Assembly: GCA_036490475.1 (NCBI GenBank)
Contig: DASXDT010000006.1
Span: 434,001 to 498,000, forward strand
Length of the DNA stretch: 64,000 bases
Origin: Candidatus Tumulicola sp.
GTDB lineage: Bacteria; Vulcanimicrobiota; Vulcanimicrobiia; Vulcanimicrobiales; Vulcanimicrobiaceae
Direction: 5' to 3'
Shown here: positions 34,792 through 45,110 of the stretch, piece after piece
Position numbering within the stretch: position 1 is the stretch's first letter
Layout: every line of letters begins with the position of its first letter
Made by a program: the position numbers and the translations under genes
Notes under the pieces: generated by a model
What the model saw: only the letters and a program-made list of their open reading frames with translations
Told to the model about the DNA's origin: nothing
Databases searched by the model: none

Positions 34792-36147
34792 TTATTCGTA
34801 GTCGGTCGGCTTACCCGAAGGTTTTTGCTTGAGAAAGTACGCCTTGGAATATTTCGTGCCGATCGTTACGAACTTGCGCGGAGGTTGCGTGAAATCGAAT
34901 ACGTCGTCGATCATGCTGGCGGCGCGGACGTCGGTCGTGCCCAAACGCGACAGACCCCAGTTGTCTTCGACAAACTTGATGATCGTTCCGAATTCGTACT
35001 GATGGTGCGTAATGTACCCTTTGCGCGCATACGGCGAGATTACCATCATCGGGACGCGGAACCCGAGGCCCCCGAACGACTGCGTTCCGGGAGGACGCAC
35101 GTGATCGTACCAGCCGCCCCAATCGTCCCACGTAACGACGATCGCGGTCGAGTTCCAATCTGGGCTATTGCCGATCGCGTTAACGACCTGCGCCACCCAG
35201 GACGGTCCGGTGTCCGATGTATCGCCCGGATGATCCGAGTTTTGATAATCGGGAATCACCCACGAAACCGACGGAAGGTTGCCCGCGGTAATATCTTTGA
35301 ACACGTTGGTTTCCGGCCACGTGACGTTAGTGTTCCACTCCGAGCCATATCGCACGGCCCTGATTCCATCGAACGCATTCCACAGGTCTCCGCCGAAGCT
35401 TTGGCCGACTTCCGGCGCGTAATAGCGCCACGGCACGCCGCCCGCATCGAGCGGATCGCGCAACGTTTGATACGACAGGCATGGAAACGGCCCGGCGTTG
35501 TGCATGAAAGCGTTCGTTTTGGTGATCAGGCTGGTTTGCGATCCCTTTTCGGCGTCGCAACCCCACACCGGCCCGATGCTAGGAAAATCGATAACCGCAT
35601 GCTCGGGATCGATGTTGGTGCCGCCCGCGATCAAGTCTTGGTGGGCGGTGTAACTCCCACTACCCTCGGTTTGGAACGTGTGGTCCGACAACACGTATTG
35701 TCGAGCTAAATCCCAATACGGAACGATCTGCGCCGGGTCGACATATTGATACACGTACTGGCCGCTGATCGGCCCGATGTTCACGGTGTCGAAGCCGTTC
35801 ATGCGGCCGTTGTTCCAATCGTGGATCCAACAACATTCGTATCCGTTACCTGGAGAAATGCGGCTCTCGAGATTCGCCTTCGCTAGCCGAATGTTTTGCC
35901 CGTTATGTCCCTTGCCGACGGTAACGCCGTCGCCGCCGGGAAACGTCGCGAATAGATTATCGTAGGTGCGATTTTCTTGAATGATGATAACGATGTGTTT
36001 GAAATATTTGCCCGCTTTTGCCGGTGGCAGGTTGGGGAGGGGACCGGTCGTCGGTCCATTGCCGCCGCCGCCTCCGCAACCGGCGAACACGGCCGTCAAA
36101 CATGCGAACGCCGCGACGAACGCACGATTCACCCAGTTATGCTTCAT
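34792..36147 (-). CDS. Secreted phosphoesterase (phospholipase C/acid phosphatase family), copy 3
   Basis: The 451-residue lipoprotein starts MKHNWVNRAFVAAFACLTAV and has lipobox VFAGC followed by a glycine run. Family motifs: HIVIIIQENRTYDNLFATF, GSGSYTAHQDLIAG, VVTWDDWGGWYDHVRPP and a C-terminus ending KPTDYE. It is most like copy 2 (26258-27598). The ATG at 36147 is preferred; the longer frame to 36303 is arginine-rich and overlaps the upstream gene. It lies 55 bases after the hypothetical secreted protein on the same strand and convergent to the rhodanese-like gene. Confidence 0.88.
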   Translation of the reverse strand: MKHNWVNRAFVAAFACLTAVFAGCGGGGGNGPTTGPLPNLPPAKAGKYFKHIVIIIQENRTYDNLFATFPGGDGVTVGKGHNGQNIRLAKANLESRISPGNGYECCWIHDWNNGRMNGFDTVNIGPISGQYVYQYVDPAQIVPYWDLARQYVLSDHTFQTEGSGSYTAHQDLIAGGTNIDPEHAVIDFPSIGPVWGCDAEKGSQTSLITKTNAFMHNAGPFPCLSYQTLRDPLDAGGVPWRYYAPEVGQSFGGDLWNAFDGIRAVRYGSEWNTNVTWPETNVFKDITAGNLPSVSWVIPDYQNSDHPGDTSDTGPSWVAQVVNAIGNSPDWNSTAIVVTWDDWGGWYDHVRPPGTQSFGGLGFRVPMMVISPYARKGYITHHQYEFGTIIKFVEDNWGLSRLGTTDVRAASMIDDVFDFTQPPRKFVTIGTKYSKAYFLKQKPSGKPTDYE

Positions 36148-36202
36148 ACGGGCGGTATCATCGGGGCCGCGGCGATTTCCCTGCCCGTTCGAGTTCGAAC
36201 CT

Positions 36203-37759
36203 CTACGTGGCGTACGGTAGAACGCTTGAAGAGCAACCCGCGCAACGGACCACGATCGTTTGCACGCCGCCGTGCAATACAAGCGGTACGACGACGCCCG
36301 CACGGCCGGCGGCGATCGTGGGGCGGCCGCTTACTCGCAACCGCGCCGCATCGGTCCAAAACGCGAGTGCGAACGGCGTTGCCTTCGGCGCGGCGATGGT
36401 CAGCTCGACGCGTCCGGCGAGCACCCGCGCCACCACCAAACGCGGCATTTCGGCTGCAGGCACCGGCACCATCGGACGATCGAAACGCGATCGAGTTTGC
36501 GCGTCATACCGGAAAATGCGCGACGGAAACGTGTGCCCGGCTAGGAACGTCATGCCGGCCGTGCGATCGTGATAATCGATGGTCGCCGGATAGAGCGCAT
36601 CGCCGCCCAACACCGGCGACGGTACCGCCGGCGCGGCCGGAAGCGACGGAAACGCCACGGCGCGTGGAGACGAAGCAAACGCACGCGCGTCGCGCGCCGC
36701 ATCGCGCAAGGTTTGCCGGCGCAAATTATCGGCCGCCACGCGTCCGAAGAGCGCGTCGACGATCGCGTCGTCGCCCGCGTTCGTTTCTTCGCCGCTCTCT
36801 TGTTGCGTTACGACCACGAGCGGTTGCGTCTGGCCGGCTGCAGCGTAGGCGTCGATCACCTGCCGCACGTAGCGTTTCGCGGTGTCGATGCTCATGCCGG
36901 CGCGTTGCAGATCGTCAGGATCGGTAGAAAACCAGTCTTCGCGACCGCTCAAATATGCCCGCGTTAGATCGCGAGCCGTCCATTCGAACGCGACCTCCGG
37001 ACAACTCGCGTACGGATCGGGTCGCTTGTAGGATTGCGGGTCGGCGCAGTACGTACCCCAGGGCGCACCACGGTCGGCGGTTCCGTCGACGCCGTGACTA
37101 TTCCACGCAATTCCCCAAAACGCGTGTTCCCCAAATGCACCGGCGCGCGAAAGATCGCGCTCTTGCCCCGCGCCTGCGACGCTTACGGTCGGAACGTACC
37201 ACGGCATGGCCGCCCGCATTCGATCGTGCAGGCTGGCAAAGTATTCGGCTTCAACGTCGTCGCCGTTGGCGGCGTGAAAGCGATTGTAATAATCGGCGAG
37301 TCCGATCCACCACAAATCACCGAGCATCCACGTCATCGGAATCGAATATCGTGAAGCCGTACGTTCCAGCGCCAACATCCCGGAAACAGAGAACCGTTGC
37401 TGCAGCGAGGTCGCGACGAACCGCGTCTGCGTGGGGCCGTTCGGAACGGCCCAAGACGGCGGAGCCACGACATACGATCGCGACAGCGCGAACGAACCGC
37501 ACTGCGCGTAGCGCGCGTCGATCGGAGAGAACGACCCAGCCGGCACGCGGTACCACAAGCCTGCGTCGTACGCCACGGCGCACGAAGTCGAGCTTTCGTC
37601 GTACGTACGCGCGATCGCGGTATGCTCGCACGCCAAAAACGCCACCGCGAACGCGATGAAAAGTCGTGGCGCGCGCCCCGGCGACCGCCGTCGCTCGCCC
37701 GCCCTCCCTACAGACCAAGGGGGGTTTTTTGTCTGCTGCGAGTAGGACCTAAGACTCAC
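36203..37759 (-). CDS. Secreted protein of unknown function
   Basis: About 480 residues of mature protein follow a hydrophobic segment LFIAFAVAFLACEHTAIA. Notable blocks are MTWMLGDLWWIGLADYYNRF, EHAFWGIAWNSHGVDGTADR and CADPQSYKRPDP. The acidic and aromatic residues and the central WTARDLTRAYLSGREDW region look like a TIM-barrel glycosidase or deacetylase fold, but I cannot name a family. The C-terminus has a small beta domain with a CAGC. The start is uncertain: the only in-frame GTG before the signal is at 37759, giving a 30-residue basic leader, and it abuts the GTG of the divergent gene. The frame open to 38233 is a shadow. Confidence 0.65.
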   Translation of the reverse strand: MSLRSYSQQTKNPPWSVGRAGERRRSPGRAPRLFIAFAVAFLACEHTAIARTYDESSTSCAVAYDAGLWYRVPAGSFSPIDARYAQCGSFALSRSYVVAPPSWAVPNGPTQTRFVATSLQQRFSVSGMLALERTASRYSIPMTWMLGDLWWIGLADYYNRFHAANGDDVEAEYFASLHDRMRAAMPWYVPTVSVAGAGQERDLSRAGAFGEHAFWGIAWNSHGVDGTADRGAPWGTYCADPQSYKRPDPYASCPEVAFEWTARDLTRAYLSGREDWFSTDPDDLQRAGMSIDTAKRYVRQVIDAYAAAGQTQPLVVVTQQESGEETNAGDDAIVDALFGRVAADNLRRQTLRDAARDARAFASSPRAVAFPSLPAAPAVPSPVLGGDALYPATIDYHDRTAGMTFLAGHTFPSRIFRYDAQTRSRFDRPMVPVPAAEMPRLVVARVLAGRVELTIAAPKATPFALAFWTDAARLRVSGRPTIAAGRAGVVVPLVLHGGVQTIVVRCAGCSSSVLPYAT

Positions 37760-40291
37760 GTGTCGATTTTTCAACAGCTCCAACAAGCGCTCGATTCGGA
37801 CGATGCATTTGCCGCGGTAGCCGATGCGATACCGCAGTTGGTTTGGACGTCGGCTGCCGACGGGACAATCGATTATTTCAACCGTCGCTGGATCGGGTAC
37901 ACCGGCGTAACGCTGTCCGAATTGCGGGATCGCGGGCCGGTGCCCGAGATCGTCCATCCCGACGAGTTGGACGAGACGTGGTTCCGTTGGAATGCGTCCA
38001 TTTCCGACCGAGTGCCGTTCGAAATCGAACATCGCCTGCGCGGCGCCGACGGAAATTATCGTTGGTTTCTCACGCGCGCCGAACCGCTGCGAAACGCCGA
38101 CGGCCAGGTCGTGCGCTGGGTCGGCACCGCGACCGAGGTCGACGAGCAGCGCAGGCTGCGTGACAGCCTGGCGTTCATCGTTGAAACGAGCAACATCTTC
38201 CTCTCCTCGCTCGACGAACGCGCGATTTGCCACGCGTTAGCGGACATCACCGTCGGAAACTTTGCCGACTGGTGTTTCGTTTGGTTGATAGAAACGGGCA
38301 GTGTCCGCACCGCCGCCATCGCGCATAAGGATGTAGCGTTGTTGCGGTGCGTCGAACGATTACGCCTGCGAGACCTGCCGTTCGCGGGCGCCGCGTTATC
38401 GCGGGTGCTCAGCGAAGGGTCACCGCTGCTCGTCGAACGCATCGTTCCGGAACGCTTCGCACAAGACGCCTGCGAACCGTCGCACGCACAACTTCTGCAA
38501 ACGCTTCGACTGCATTCGGCGATGGTCGTTCCGATGGTGACGCCCTCCGGCACGATTCTCGGCGCGCTCGGCGTGGCGTCCGCCGAATCGGGGCACGAAT
38601 TCAACTCAGGCGACCTCGACGTCGCCGGCGCGGTAGCGGCGCGGACCGCGGCGGCGATCGAAAACGTTCGAATCCTGGCCAGCGAACGGACGACGTCGCA
38701 ACGACTCCGTTTTACCAGCCGCGTCAACGAGATGTTGCTCGACTCGAGAGACGTATGGAGCACCATGAAAGCCGTGGCGACCGCGATCGCAGAAGATCTT
38801 GCGGACGCATGCGCCGTGATCAAGCTCGAGGGCGACGCCATTCGCGTGGAAGCGGCCGCCGCTCGTAACCCGGTCGCGGCCGCGGCGATGGCCGCCTTAG
38901 AGGGCCAGCGTCCGTTGCGGCCCGAGGTAGAACGCCGGCTCGCGCGCCGGCTCCGCGAACACGGTTCGGTGGTCCACGATCCCGACTCACCGCAACGGAT
39001 GAAGTTGCGGACGTGGCCGTATCTGGCCGATCACATCGACGCCCTGCGCGTCCGGTCGACCGTGATCGTGCCGTTACATTCGGCCGACGCGACCTACGGT
39101 GCACTCACGGTGATGTTTTCGGAGCACTCGTACGAACCGTTGCGCGACTTGCCGGCGATCGAGGATGTCGCGGCACGCGCATCGGTCGCGGTCGAGCGAA
39201 CCGAAACGTTCGAGCGCGAACGCAATATCGCATCCACGCTGCAAAAAGCGTCGCTGCCGACGATCATTCCGAAATCGAAAGGATTGCAGTTCGACGCGGT
39301 CTATCTGCCGGCCGGACAACAGGCCGAAGTTGGTGGCGATTGGTACGATGCGATCGAACTCGACGACGGGTCGGTCGTCATCAGCGTCGGCGACGTTACC
39401 GGACGCGGCATTCAGGCGGCCGCGATCATGAGCAAAGTGCGTCACGCGATGGGCATGGTGCCGCTGCACGAAGTCGACCCCGCTAAGATTCTCGATTCGG
39501 CCGAATGGTTTTTGCGCAAGCGGTATCCCGAAGCGATCGTAACGGCATTCGTTGCGATCGTGAACCCCGAGCGGACCTCGATGCAATTTGCCAACGCGGG
39601 GCATCTTCCACCGTTTTTGCGGCGGCACGGCCAACTGCTCGCACTCGAGGATGCCGGTTTGCCGCTCGGCCTGCGCTATATGGAGACCGGCGCGCAGAGC
39701 CGCAGCATCGAGTTGCACGAGGGCGATCTGCTCGTCTTGTTCACGGACGGTTTAGTGGAATGGAATCGCAACTGGGATGAAGGCGAACGCGCCCTAGAGC
39801 GCGTCTTGTCGAGCCACGCGGTTGTCGCAACGGGAGCGCCCGCAAAGCTGATCGCGCGCAGCTGCTTGCCGGCGCGTCCGTACGACGACGTCGCGATCTT
39901 GGCGGTCCGTGTCGGACGCGCGCCGGTTTGGTCGTTCACTGCAGACGATGCGCGCGCCGCAGTCGACGCACGCAGATCGTTCGTCGCCTTCCTCCGCCGG
40001 AGCCCGGGCGATGCACAGATGGTCGCGCGTGCCGAAGTCGTTTTCGGCGAACTGCTCGGTAACGTGGTACGCCACGCTCCGGGACCGGTGGAGATTCAGC
40101 TCTATCGCAACGATGGAACGTGGAAATTGCACGTGATCGATTCGGGCGACGATTTCGATGCGTCGGGCACGCTGCCCAGCGATATCTTGAGCGAACTAGG
40201 CCGCGGGCTCTATATCGTGCAGCAGCTAGCGAAGCGCGTTCGGGTAGAACACGTCGCCAACTGCGGCAATCACATCACCGTGGAGCTGTAA
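37760..40291 (+). CDS. PAS-GAF-GAF-PP2C phosphatase with C-terminal anti-sigma-type ATPase
   Basis: The 843-residue protein has a PAS domain (about residues 5-125, AIPQLVWTSAADGTIDYFNR), two GAF-like domains (about 130-290 and 310-470), and a SpoIIE/PP2C phosphatase with GGDWYDAIELDDG and SVGDVTGRG. It ends with a GHKL ATPase of the RsbW type with VVFGELLGNVVRHAPG and a glycine-rich ENDRGLGLYIVQQL-like loop. It would act in a partner-switching pathway, turning sensory input into anti-sigma control. No RsbV-like antagonist is adjacent. GTG at 37760 is chosen because the upstream frame overlaps the divergent gene. Confidence 0.88.
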   Translation: MSIFQQLQQALDSDDAFAAVADAIPQLVWTSAADGTIDYFNRRWIGYTGVTLSELRDRGPVPEIVHPDELDETWFRWNASISDRVPFEIEHRLRGADGNYRWFLTRAEPLRNADGQVVRWVGTATEVDEQRRLRDSLAFIVETSNIFLSSLDERAICHALADITVGNFADWCFVWLIETGSVRTAAIAHKDVALLRCVERLRLRDLPFAGAALSRVLSEGSPLLVERIVPERFAQDACEPSHAQLLQTLRLHSAMVVPMVTPSGTILGALGVASAESGHEFNSGDLDVAGAVAARTAAAIENVRILASERTTSQRLRFTSRVNEMLLDSRDVWSTMKAVATAIAEDLADACAVIKLEGDAIRVEAAAARNPVAAAAMAALEGQRPLRPEVERRLARRLREHGSVVHDPDSPQRMKLRTWPYLADHIDALRVRSTVIVPLHSADATYGALTVMFSEHSYEPLRDLPAIEDVAARASVAVERTETFERERNIASTLQKASLPTIIPKSKGLQFDAVYLPAGQQAEVGGDWYDAIELDDGSVVISVGDVTGRGIQAAAIMSKVRHAMGMVPLHEVDPAKILDSAEWFLRKRYPEAIVTAFVAIVNPERTSMQFANAGHLPPFLRRHGQLLALEDAGLPLGLRYMETGAQSRSIELHEGDLLVLFTDGLVEWNRNWDEGERALERVLSSHAVVATGAPAKLIARSCLPARPYDDVAILAVRVGRAPVWSFTADDARAAVDARRSFVAFLRRSPGDAQMVARAEVVFGELLGNVVRHAPGPVEIQLYRNDGTWKLHVIDSGDDFDASGTLPSDILSELGRGLYIVQQLAKRVRVEHVANCGNHITVEL

Positions 40292-40296
40292 ACGCC

Positions 40297-41640
40297 TTAC
40301 TCGGGATCCTCGATGTCCGGGCTACCGGTTCGAGTATCCGAGCTCGGATCGAACGGCGGAGCTTTAATCGGAACGAAGGCGCGTGGCCGCTGCTTGAAGT
40401 CGAACGCATCGTACAGGTTATCGGAGCGAACGTCGGTCGTTTGCATCGAACCGAGATCGAACGTTTTTTCCGCGAACTTGAGGATGCTGCCAAACTCGTG
40501 CACTTTGTGCGACACGTAGCCTCGTTTCGCATACGGCGAAACGACGACTAACGGGACTCGAAACCCCAACTCGTAGTGATTGTAGAACGGAGGCTTGACG
40601 TGATCGTACCAGCCGCCCCAATCGTCCCACGTGATGAAAATAGCCGTCGAGTTCCAATATTGACTTTCGCCCACTGCGTTAACGACTGCGGAAACCCACG
40701 AAGGCCCCTTAGCGCTTAGGCTGTCGGGATGATCCGAATACGCGTCCGACGGCGGAATCACCCACGACAGCGAAGCGAGGTTGCCCGATCCGATATCCGC
40801 GAGAATCGTTTGCGACGGCGTGATGACGTTGGCGTAATCCTTGCCGTAGCGCACTTCTCTGATCGCATCGAAGGCGTGCCAGTTGCCGACCCCGAGGTCG
40901 TGCTGATAATACCGCCACGACAAGCTTTTGGCATCGAGCAGATCGGCCAGCGAGACGCGTTTGAAACACGCAAACTCATCGGGTCCGTACGAGCCCGTGT
41001 GAATGTCGAGCGTTTCGACGTACGAGGTATCGGGGGCGTCGCAGCCGACTGGCCCGGGCTTTCCGTTCTTATCGTCGACGCCGTTGCTCGAAACGCTGTC
41101 GGACGACGCCGGCAACGCGGTAGCCGCGCCGCTCACGATGTACTGATGGGCCGGGAAGCTGCCGGATTGCTGCGTCTCAAACATGCGATCGGCGAACACA
41201 TATTGGGTTGCCATATCGAGATACGGTTGTACTTGATGCGCGGGTGCGTACCCGTATGGATGCTGATGCTGACTCCAGGGAAGGCGGCTATCGAAGCCGT
41301 CCATCTTACCGTCGTTGTAGTCGGCGATAAACGACTCACGGTTATGTCCGAGGTCCCACGGGGCGGCCAGCGAGATCGGGACGAGTCGGATGCTTTGTCC
41401 GCGCGAGTCGACACCGGTGGTTGCGATGTCCGCGCCGGGAACGCCTTGAAACAAATTATCCGGCGTGCGATTCTCTTGAAAAATAATAACGATGTGTTGA
41501 ATTGGCGAAACTTGTGCTCGGCGAGCGCGCGTGGTCGAAACTACCGCTTGACTGGATTGGGGAAGCGACGAACCGGACCGTTCGGCGCACGCCGAAACCA
41601 GAACGAGTCCGATCGCCGCACATAGGAATCGTGTTTGCAC
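40297..41640 (-). CDS. Secreted phosphoesterase (phospholipase C/acid phosphatase family), copy 4
   Basis: The 447-residue lipoprotein starts with GTG at 41640 (VQTRFLCAAIGLVLVSACAE, lipobox VSAC). Motifs: HIVIIFQENRTPDNLFQGVP, QQSGSFPAHQYIVSG, FITWDDWGGWYDHVKPP, and the end SPDIEDPE. It contains a longer central insertion (DSVSSNGVDDKNGKPGPVG) than the other copies. The start codon shares its G with the stop of the patatin gene, so phosphoesterase and phospholipase are translationally coupled. That pairing fits phospholipid breakdown outside the cytoplasm, an inference. Confidence 0.88.
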   Translation of the reverse strand: MQTRFLCAAIGLVLVSACAERSGSSLPQSSQAVVSTTRARRAQVSPIQHIVIIFQENRTPDNLFQGVPGADIATTGVDSRGQSIRLVPISLAAPWDLGHNRESFIADYNDGKMDGFDSRLPWSQHQHPYGYAPAHQVQPYLDMATQYVFADRMFETQQSGSFPAHQYIVSGAATALPASSDSVSSNGVDDKNGKPGPVGCDAPDTSYVETLDIHTGSYGPDEFACFKRVSLADLLDAKSLSWRYYQHDLGVGNWHAFDAIREVRYGKDYANVITPSQTILADIGSGNLASLSWVIPPSDAYSDHPDSLSAKGPSWVSAVVNAVGESQYWNSTAIFITWDDWGGWYDHVKPPFYNHYELGFRVPLVVVSPYAKRGYVSHKVHEFGSILKFAEKTFDLGSMQTTDVRSDNLYDAFDFKQRPRAFVPIKAPPFDPSSDTRTGSPDIEDPE

Positions 41641-42839
41641 TAGACGGCGAACGTTTGCCAATCGTAGTCGGAAAACCCTCGGATGTAGTCCAGCCATCCG
41701 GTGCGATACGTTTTCCCGATTCCGACTTCGTCGTCGAATCCTATCACGCTGACCTCCAGCACCGCTTTTGGCCGGATATACCGTAAAGCGGTGGCTGGAA
41801 CGCCGTGCAACAAGCGGTGGAGAATTTCGTCGTTTCCGACGACGGACGACAGCAACTGTGCGGGAACGCGTTCGAGGGCCCGCTTGCCCAACGACTGGAA
41901 GTATGCGTTACGCATTTCGACTTCCAAAATTTTGCGCTGCATCGTTCCGAAGACAGCGTAGGCAATTTCGATCGCGTCGGTATAGTGGAGTTCGGGTTCG
42001 AACGGCGGGTCGAGCAGCACGACGTCCGCCGCGCTGGAAATCGCATGCGCGATGCCGACCGGCGAGTTGCTCGCGACGCCGCCGTCGCAATACGAGTTGA
42101 TCGTTCCGTCGCCCACCGGTAACTGCACCGGATCGAACACGATCGGCAACGCAGCCGAGGCGAAGATCGCTCGGTGTACTAGGTCGGGCGTCGCTTCCCG
42201 CACGATCGTGTGTGGACCGAGCGAAAGCTGCAACGCGTGAATCAGGCGATCCGACAAGTCGCGGTTGTCCGACGGCGGACGCATGTAGAAATACTCCGGC
42301 CGCTGCTGCGATAGATTCGTCACGGCAAAAACGAAGGGAATGACGAGTGGCGTTTGCGGATCGATATTTCGTTGGATCCACGCGAGCACCGGTTCGGATT
42401 GGAGCATGCCGGCCTGATCGTCGGTGAGGCCGATGAGCCCGACGACGGACCCGACGCGATCGAACAGCCCACTCTCGGGATCGCGTAATGCCTTGTATTG
42501 CGGCTTCAGGCGGATCAAATGCTGTCCGCTAATCCCGTACCACAGCTCTTTGAGCTTGCTATACTGACCGGTGGCGACGAACCAGCCGTTCAATGCACCG
42601 ATCGAGGTCCCGCAGACGCCGCCGTACCCGGGAAGCGGTTGGCCGTCCGGCACGTTGTAGGCTGCGGCCAAGGCGCCGATCAATCCGGCCTCATATGCGC
42701 CTCGAGCTCCGCCACCGCTGAGTACCAACGTGCGGGGTATCGGCTCGATCGCCGGTTCTGCGCCGGCCAGCGCCGGGGACGCGAGTAGCGGCGCCGCGCT
42801 TACGGCGCCGGCGCTCATAAGGAAATTTGAGCGTTTCAT
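41640..42839 (-). CDS. Patatin-like phospholipase
   Basis: The 399-residue protein has an N-terminal signal (MKRSNFLMSAGAVSAAPLLA, ending ALAG). The patatin fold follows: oxyanion loop LVLSGGGARGAYEAG, nucleophile elbow VCGTSIGALNG (Ser of GTSIG), and the catalytic aspartate in CDGGVASNSP. It should be a lipid acyl hydrolase exported from the cytoplasm. ATG at 42839 is selected; the frame to 42950 overlaps the divergent catalase start. Its 3' end overlaps phosphoesterase copy 4 by one base. Confidence 0.92.
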   Translation of the reverse strand: MKRSNFLMSAGAVSAAPLLASPALAGAEPAIEPIPRTLVLSGGGARGAYEAGLIGALAAAYNVPDGQPLPGYGGVCGTSIGALNGWFVATGQYSKLKELWYGISGQHLIRLKPQYKALRDPESGLFDRVGSVVGLIGLTDDQAGMLQSEPVLAWIQRNIDPQTPLVIPFVFAVTNLSQQRPEYFYMRPPSDNRDLSDRLIHALQLSLGPHTIVREATPDLVHRAIFASAALPIVFDPVQLPVGDGTINSYCDGGVASNSPVGIAHAISSAADVVLLDPPFEPELHYTDAIEIAYAVFGTMQRKILEVEMRNAYFQSLGKRALERVPAQLLSSVVGNDEILHRLLHGVPATALRYIRPKAVLEVSVIGFDDEVGIGKTYRTGWLDYIRGFSDYDWQTFAV

Positions 42840-42930
42840 CGTGTAAGCGCACGCTTGGCCGTGCCAGGGTTTCGAGCCTGCGCCGCATGGGCAAAGCGCG
42901 TTCACCCTCTTACGAGTTTGAAAGAAACGG

Positions 42931-45039
42931 GTGTCCCACCTCATGCCCAAAAAGAGCGACCGCGAGGCCGATGCCAGCGGAAAAGCCGGCGAACTGCATC
43001 AGCTCGCGGGCGGTAACGTCGAATGTCTGACCACGCAACAAGGCGTCGTCATTTCCGACGATCAGAACTCGCTACGCGCCGGCGCCCGCGGCCCGACGCT
43101 GCTTGAAGACTTTGCGTTGCGCGACAAGATCTTCCACTTCGATCACGAGCGCATTCCCGAACGCGTCGTACACGCGCGCGGTTTCGGCGCGCACGGATAC
43201 TTTGAATGTTACGAACCGCTGACCGAACTCACGATGGCAGCGCCGTTCGCATCGGCCGGAGAAAAAACCGAAGCGTTCGTTCGGTTCTCGACGGTGGCCG
43301 GAAGCCAAGGTTCGCCCGATCTGGCGCGCGATGTGCGCGGCTTTGCCGTTAAATTGTATACCAAGAGCGGTAACTGGGACATTGTCGGCAACAATATTCC
43401 GATTTTCTTCATTCAAGATGCCATCAAGTTTCCGGATTTGATACACGCGGCAAAACCGGAGCCCGACATCGACGTGCCGCAGGCGCAAACGGCTCACGAC
43501 AACTTTTGGGATTTTATTTCGTTGACGCCCGAATCGATTCACATGGCGTTATGGATCATGTCCGATCGCACGATCCCGCGCTCGTTCCGCTTCATGGAAG
43601 GCTTCGGAATCCACACGTTTCGTTTCGTCAACGCCGAAGGGACGTCGACGTTCGTCAAGTTTCATTGGAAACCGAAGCTCGGCATGCAGTCGGTGCTTTG
43701 GAACGAAGCCCTGAAGATCAACGGCGCCGATCCCGATTTTCACCGGCGCGACCTGTGGAACGCCATCGCCGCCGGCAATTTTCCCGAGTGGGACTTCGGC
43801 ATTCAGGTGCTGGACGACGAGTTTATAAAGAACTATCCGTTTGACATTCTCGATCCTACGAAGCTCGTGCCCGAGGAAGACGTACCGGTCCGGCGCGTCG
43901 GGCGCCTGGTCTTAGACCGGCACGTCGACAACTTCTTTCAAGAAACCGAACAAGTCGCGTTTTGTACGCAAAACATCGTTCCCGGCATCGACTTTTCCGA
44001 CGACCCGCTCTTGCAGGGGCGAAATTTCTCGTACCTCGACACGCAGATCAAACGGCTCGGCAGTCCCAACTTTACGAACATTCCCATCAACGCACCGCGC
44101 TGCCCGTGGAGTTCGTTTGCGCAAGACGGGCACATGGCAACTAAGAATCGGACCGGCCGCGCTAACTACGAACCGAACTCGTGGGGCGCCGCCGGCGGTC
44201 CCCGCGAGGATCCGGCGACCGGCTTTCGCAGCTTTCCCGCCACGGTCGACGGCGACAAGGTTCGCGAACGTTCGGAAACCTTCGCCGACCACTACAGCCA
44301 AGCGCGACTGTTCTACGTCAGTCAAGCGCCGCACGAACAGGCACATATCGCCGCGGCCTTTACGTTCGAACTTTCAAAAGTGCGAACGGTGGCGATCCGT
44401 GAACGAATCGTCGGACATCTGCGTAACGTCGATAACGATCTCGCGCGCACCGTCGCGAACGGGCTTCGCCTACGCGAACTTCCGGCGGCAGCATCGGCCG
44501 CTCGTCCCACGATCGCCGACCTGCCGCCGTCGCCCGCTCTCAGCATCGCAGACAACGGACCGAATAGCTTTGCGGGGCGAAAACTCGGCGTCGTAATTTC
44601 CGATGGCGTCGACGGTGCAGCACTCGACCGGCTGCGTACTGCGGCGGAGTCGGCCGGCGCGAACGTTGAGATCATTGCGCCGCACGTTGGAGGGGTGAAG
44701 TCGGCTGGGGGCGCGTGGATCGAAGCCGACGAGAAGCTGGACGGCGCTCCGTCGGTCGTGTACGACGCCGTTGCCGTTTTGACGTCCGAGGCGGGAGCTC
44801 GCGAATTAAGCGCGGCGTCGGTCGCACGGGACTTCATCTCGGACGCATTCGCGCATTGTAAGTTCATCGGGTATACGCCGAGCTCGGCGGCATTGATCGA
44901 GGGCGTTATCGGCCGCGACCGGCTGGACGATGGCGTCGTGCAACTCGATGCCGATGACAGCGAAGAAGCGTTTATCGTTGCCTGCGGCGCGTTGCGCATT
45001 TGGGCACGAGAGGCGGCAATGCAGATCCCGCCTGGCTAA
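42931..45039 (+). CDS. katE: Large-subunit catalase, clade 2 (KatE/HPII type)
   Basis: The haem catalase has 702 residues, including a C-terminal DJ-1/GAT-like domain (about 550-702, [29 protein letters not shown]). The catalytic histidine is in [15 protein letters not shown], the asparagine in [15 protein letters not shown], and [20 protein letters not shown] is the diagnostic loop. The proximal tyrosine region is QARLFYVSQ. It removes hydrogen peroxide and is usually induced in stationary phase. The GTG at 42931 or the ATG at 42943 may start translation. Divergent from patatin, with 91 bases between. Confidence 0.94.
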   Translation: MSHLMPKKSDREADASGKAGELHQLAGGNVECLTTQQGVVISDDQNSLRAGARGPTLLEDFALRDKIFHFDHERIPERVVHARGFGAHGYFECYEPLTELTMAAPFASAGEKTEAFVRFSTVAGSQGSPDLARDVRGFAVKLYTKSGNWDIVGNNIPIFFIQDAIKFPDLIHAAKPEPDIDVPQAQTAHDNFWDFISLTPESIHMALWIMSDRTIPRSFRFMEGFGIHTFRFVNAEGTSTFVKFHWKPKLGMQSVLWNEALKINGADPDFHRRDLWNAIAAGNFPEWDFGIQVLDDEFIKNYPFDILDPTKLVPEEDVPVRRVGRLVLDRHVDNFFQETEQVAFCTQNIVPGIDFSDDPLLQGRNFSYLDTQIKRLGSPNFTNIPINAPRCPWSSFAQDGHMATKNRTGRANYEPNSWGAAGGPREDPATGFRSFPATVDGDKVRERSETFADHYSQARLFYVSQAPHEQAHIAAAFTFELSKVRTVAIRERIVGHLRNVDNDLARTVANGLRLRELPAAASAARPTIADLPPSPALSIADNGPNSFAGRKLGVVISDGVDGAALDRLRTAAESAGANVEIIAPHVGGVKSAGGAWIEADEKLDGAPSVVYDAVAVLTSEAGARELSAASVARDFISDAFAHCKFIGYTPSSAALIEGVIGRDRLDDGVVQLDADDSEEAFIVACGALRIWAREAAMQIPPG

Positions 45040-45043
45040 GAAC

Positions 45044-45082
45044 CTGGCAGAAAATGTGCTCGCGAGTTATACTATTCGCGAG
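45044..45082 (+). promoter_or_regulatory. Promoter with inverted-repeat operator across the -10 box
   Basis: CTGGCA at 45044-45049 is spaced 18 bases from TATACT at 45068-45073, a good sigma-70 match (four and five of six). The perfect inverted repeat CTCGCGA (45059-45065) and TCGCGAG (45076-45082), with ten bases between, brackets the -10 box. A dimeric repressor bound here would block transcription of the small gene at 45111. Confidence 0.6.
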
Positions 45083-45110
45083 CGCATAGTCGCGCTCGGA
45101 GGCCGGTAAC

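Noticed and set aside
36203-38233. Minus-strand frame extended to 676 residues
   Set aside because: The first 150 or so residues lie opposite the PAS domain of the PP2C protein, are low in conserved features, and precede the signal-like segment.
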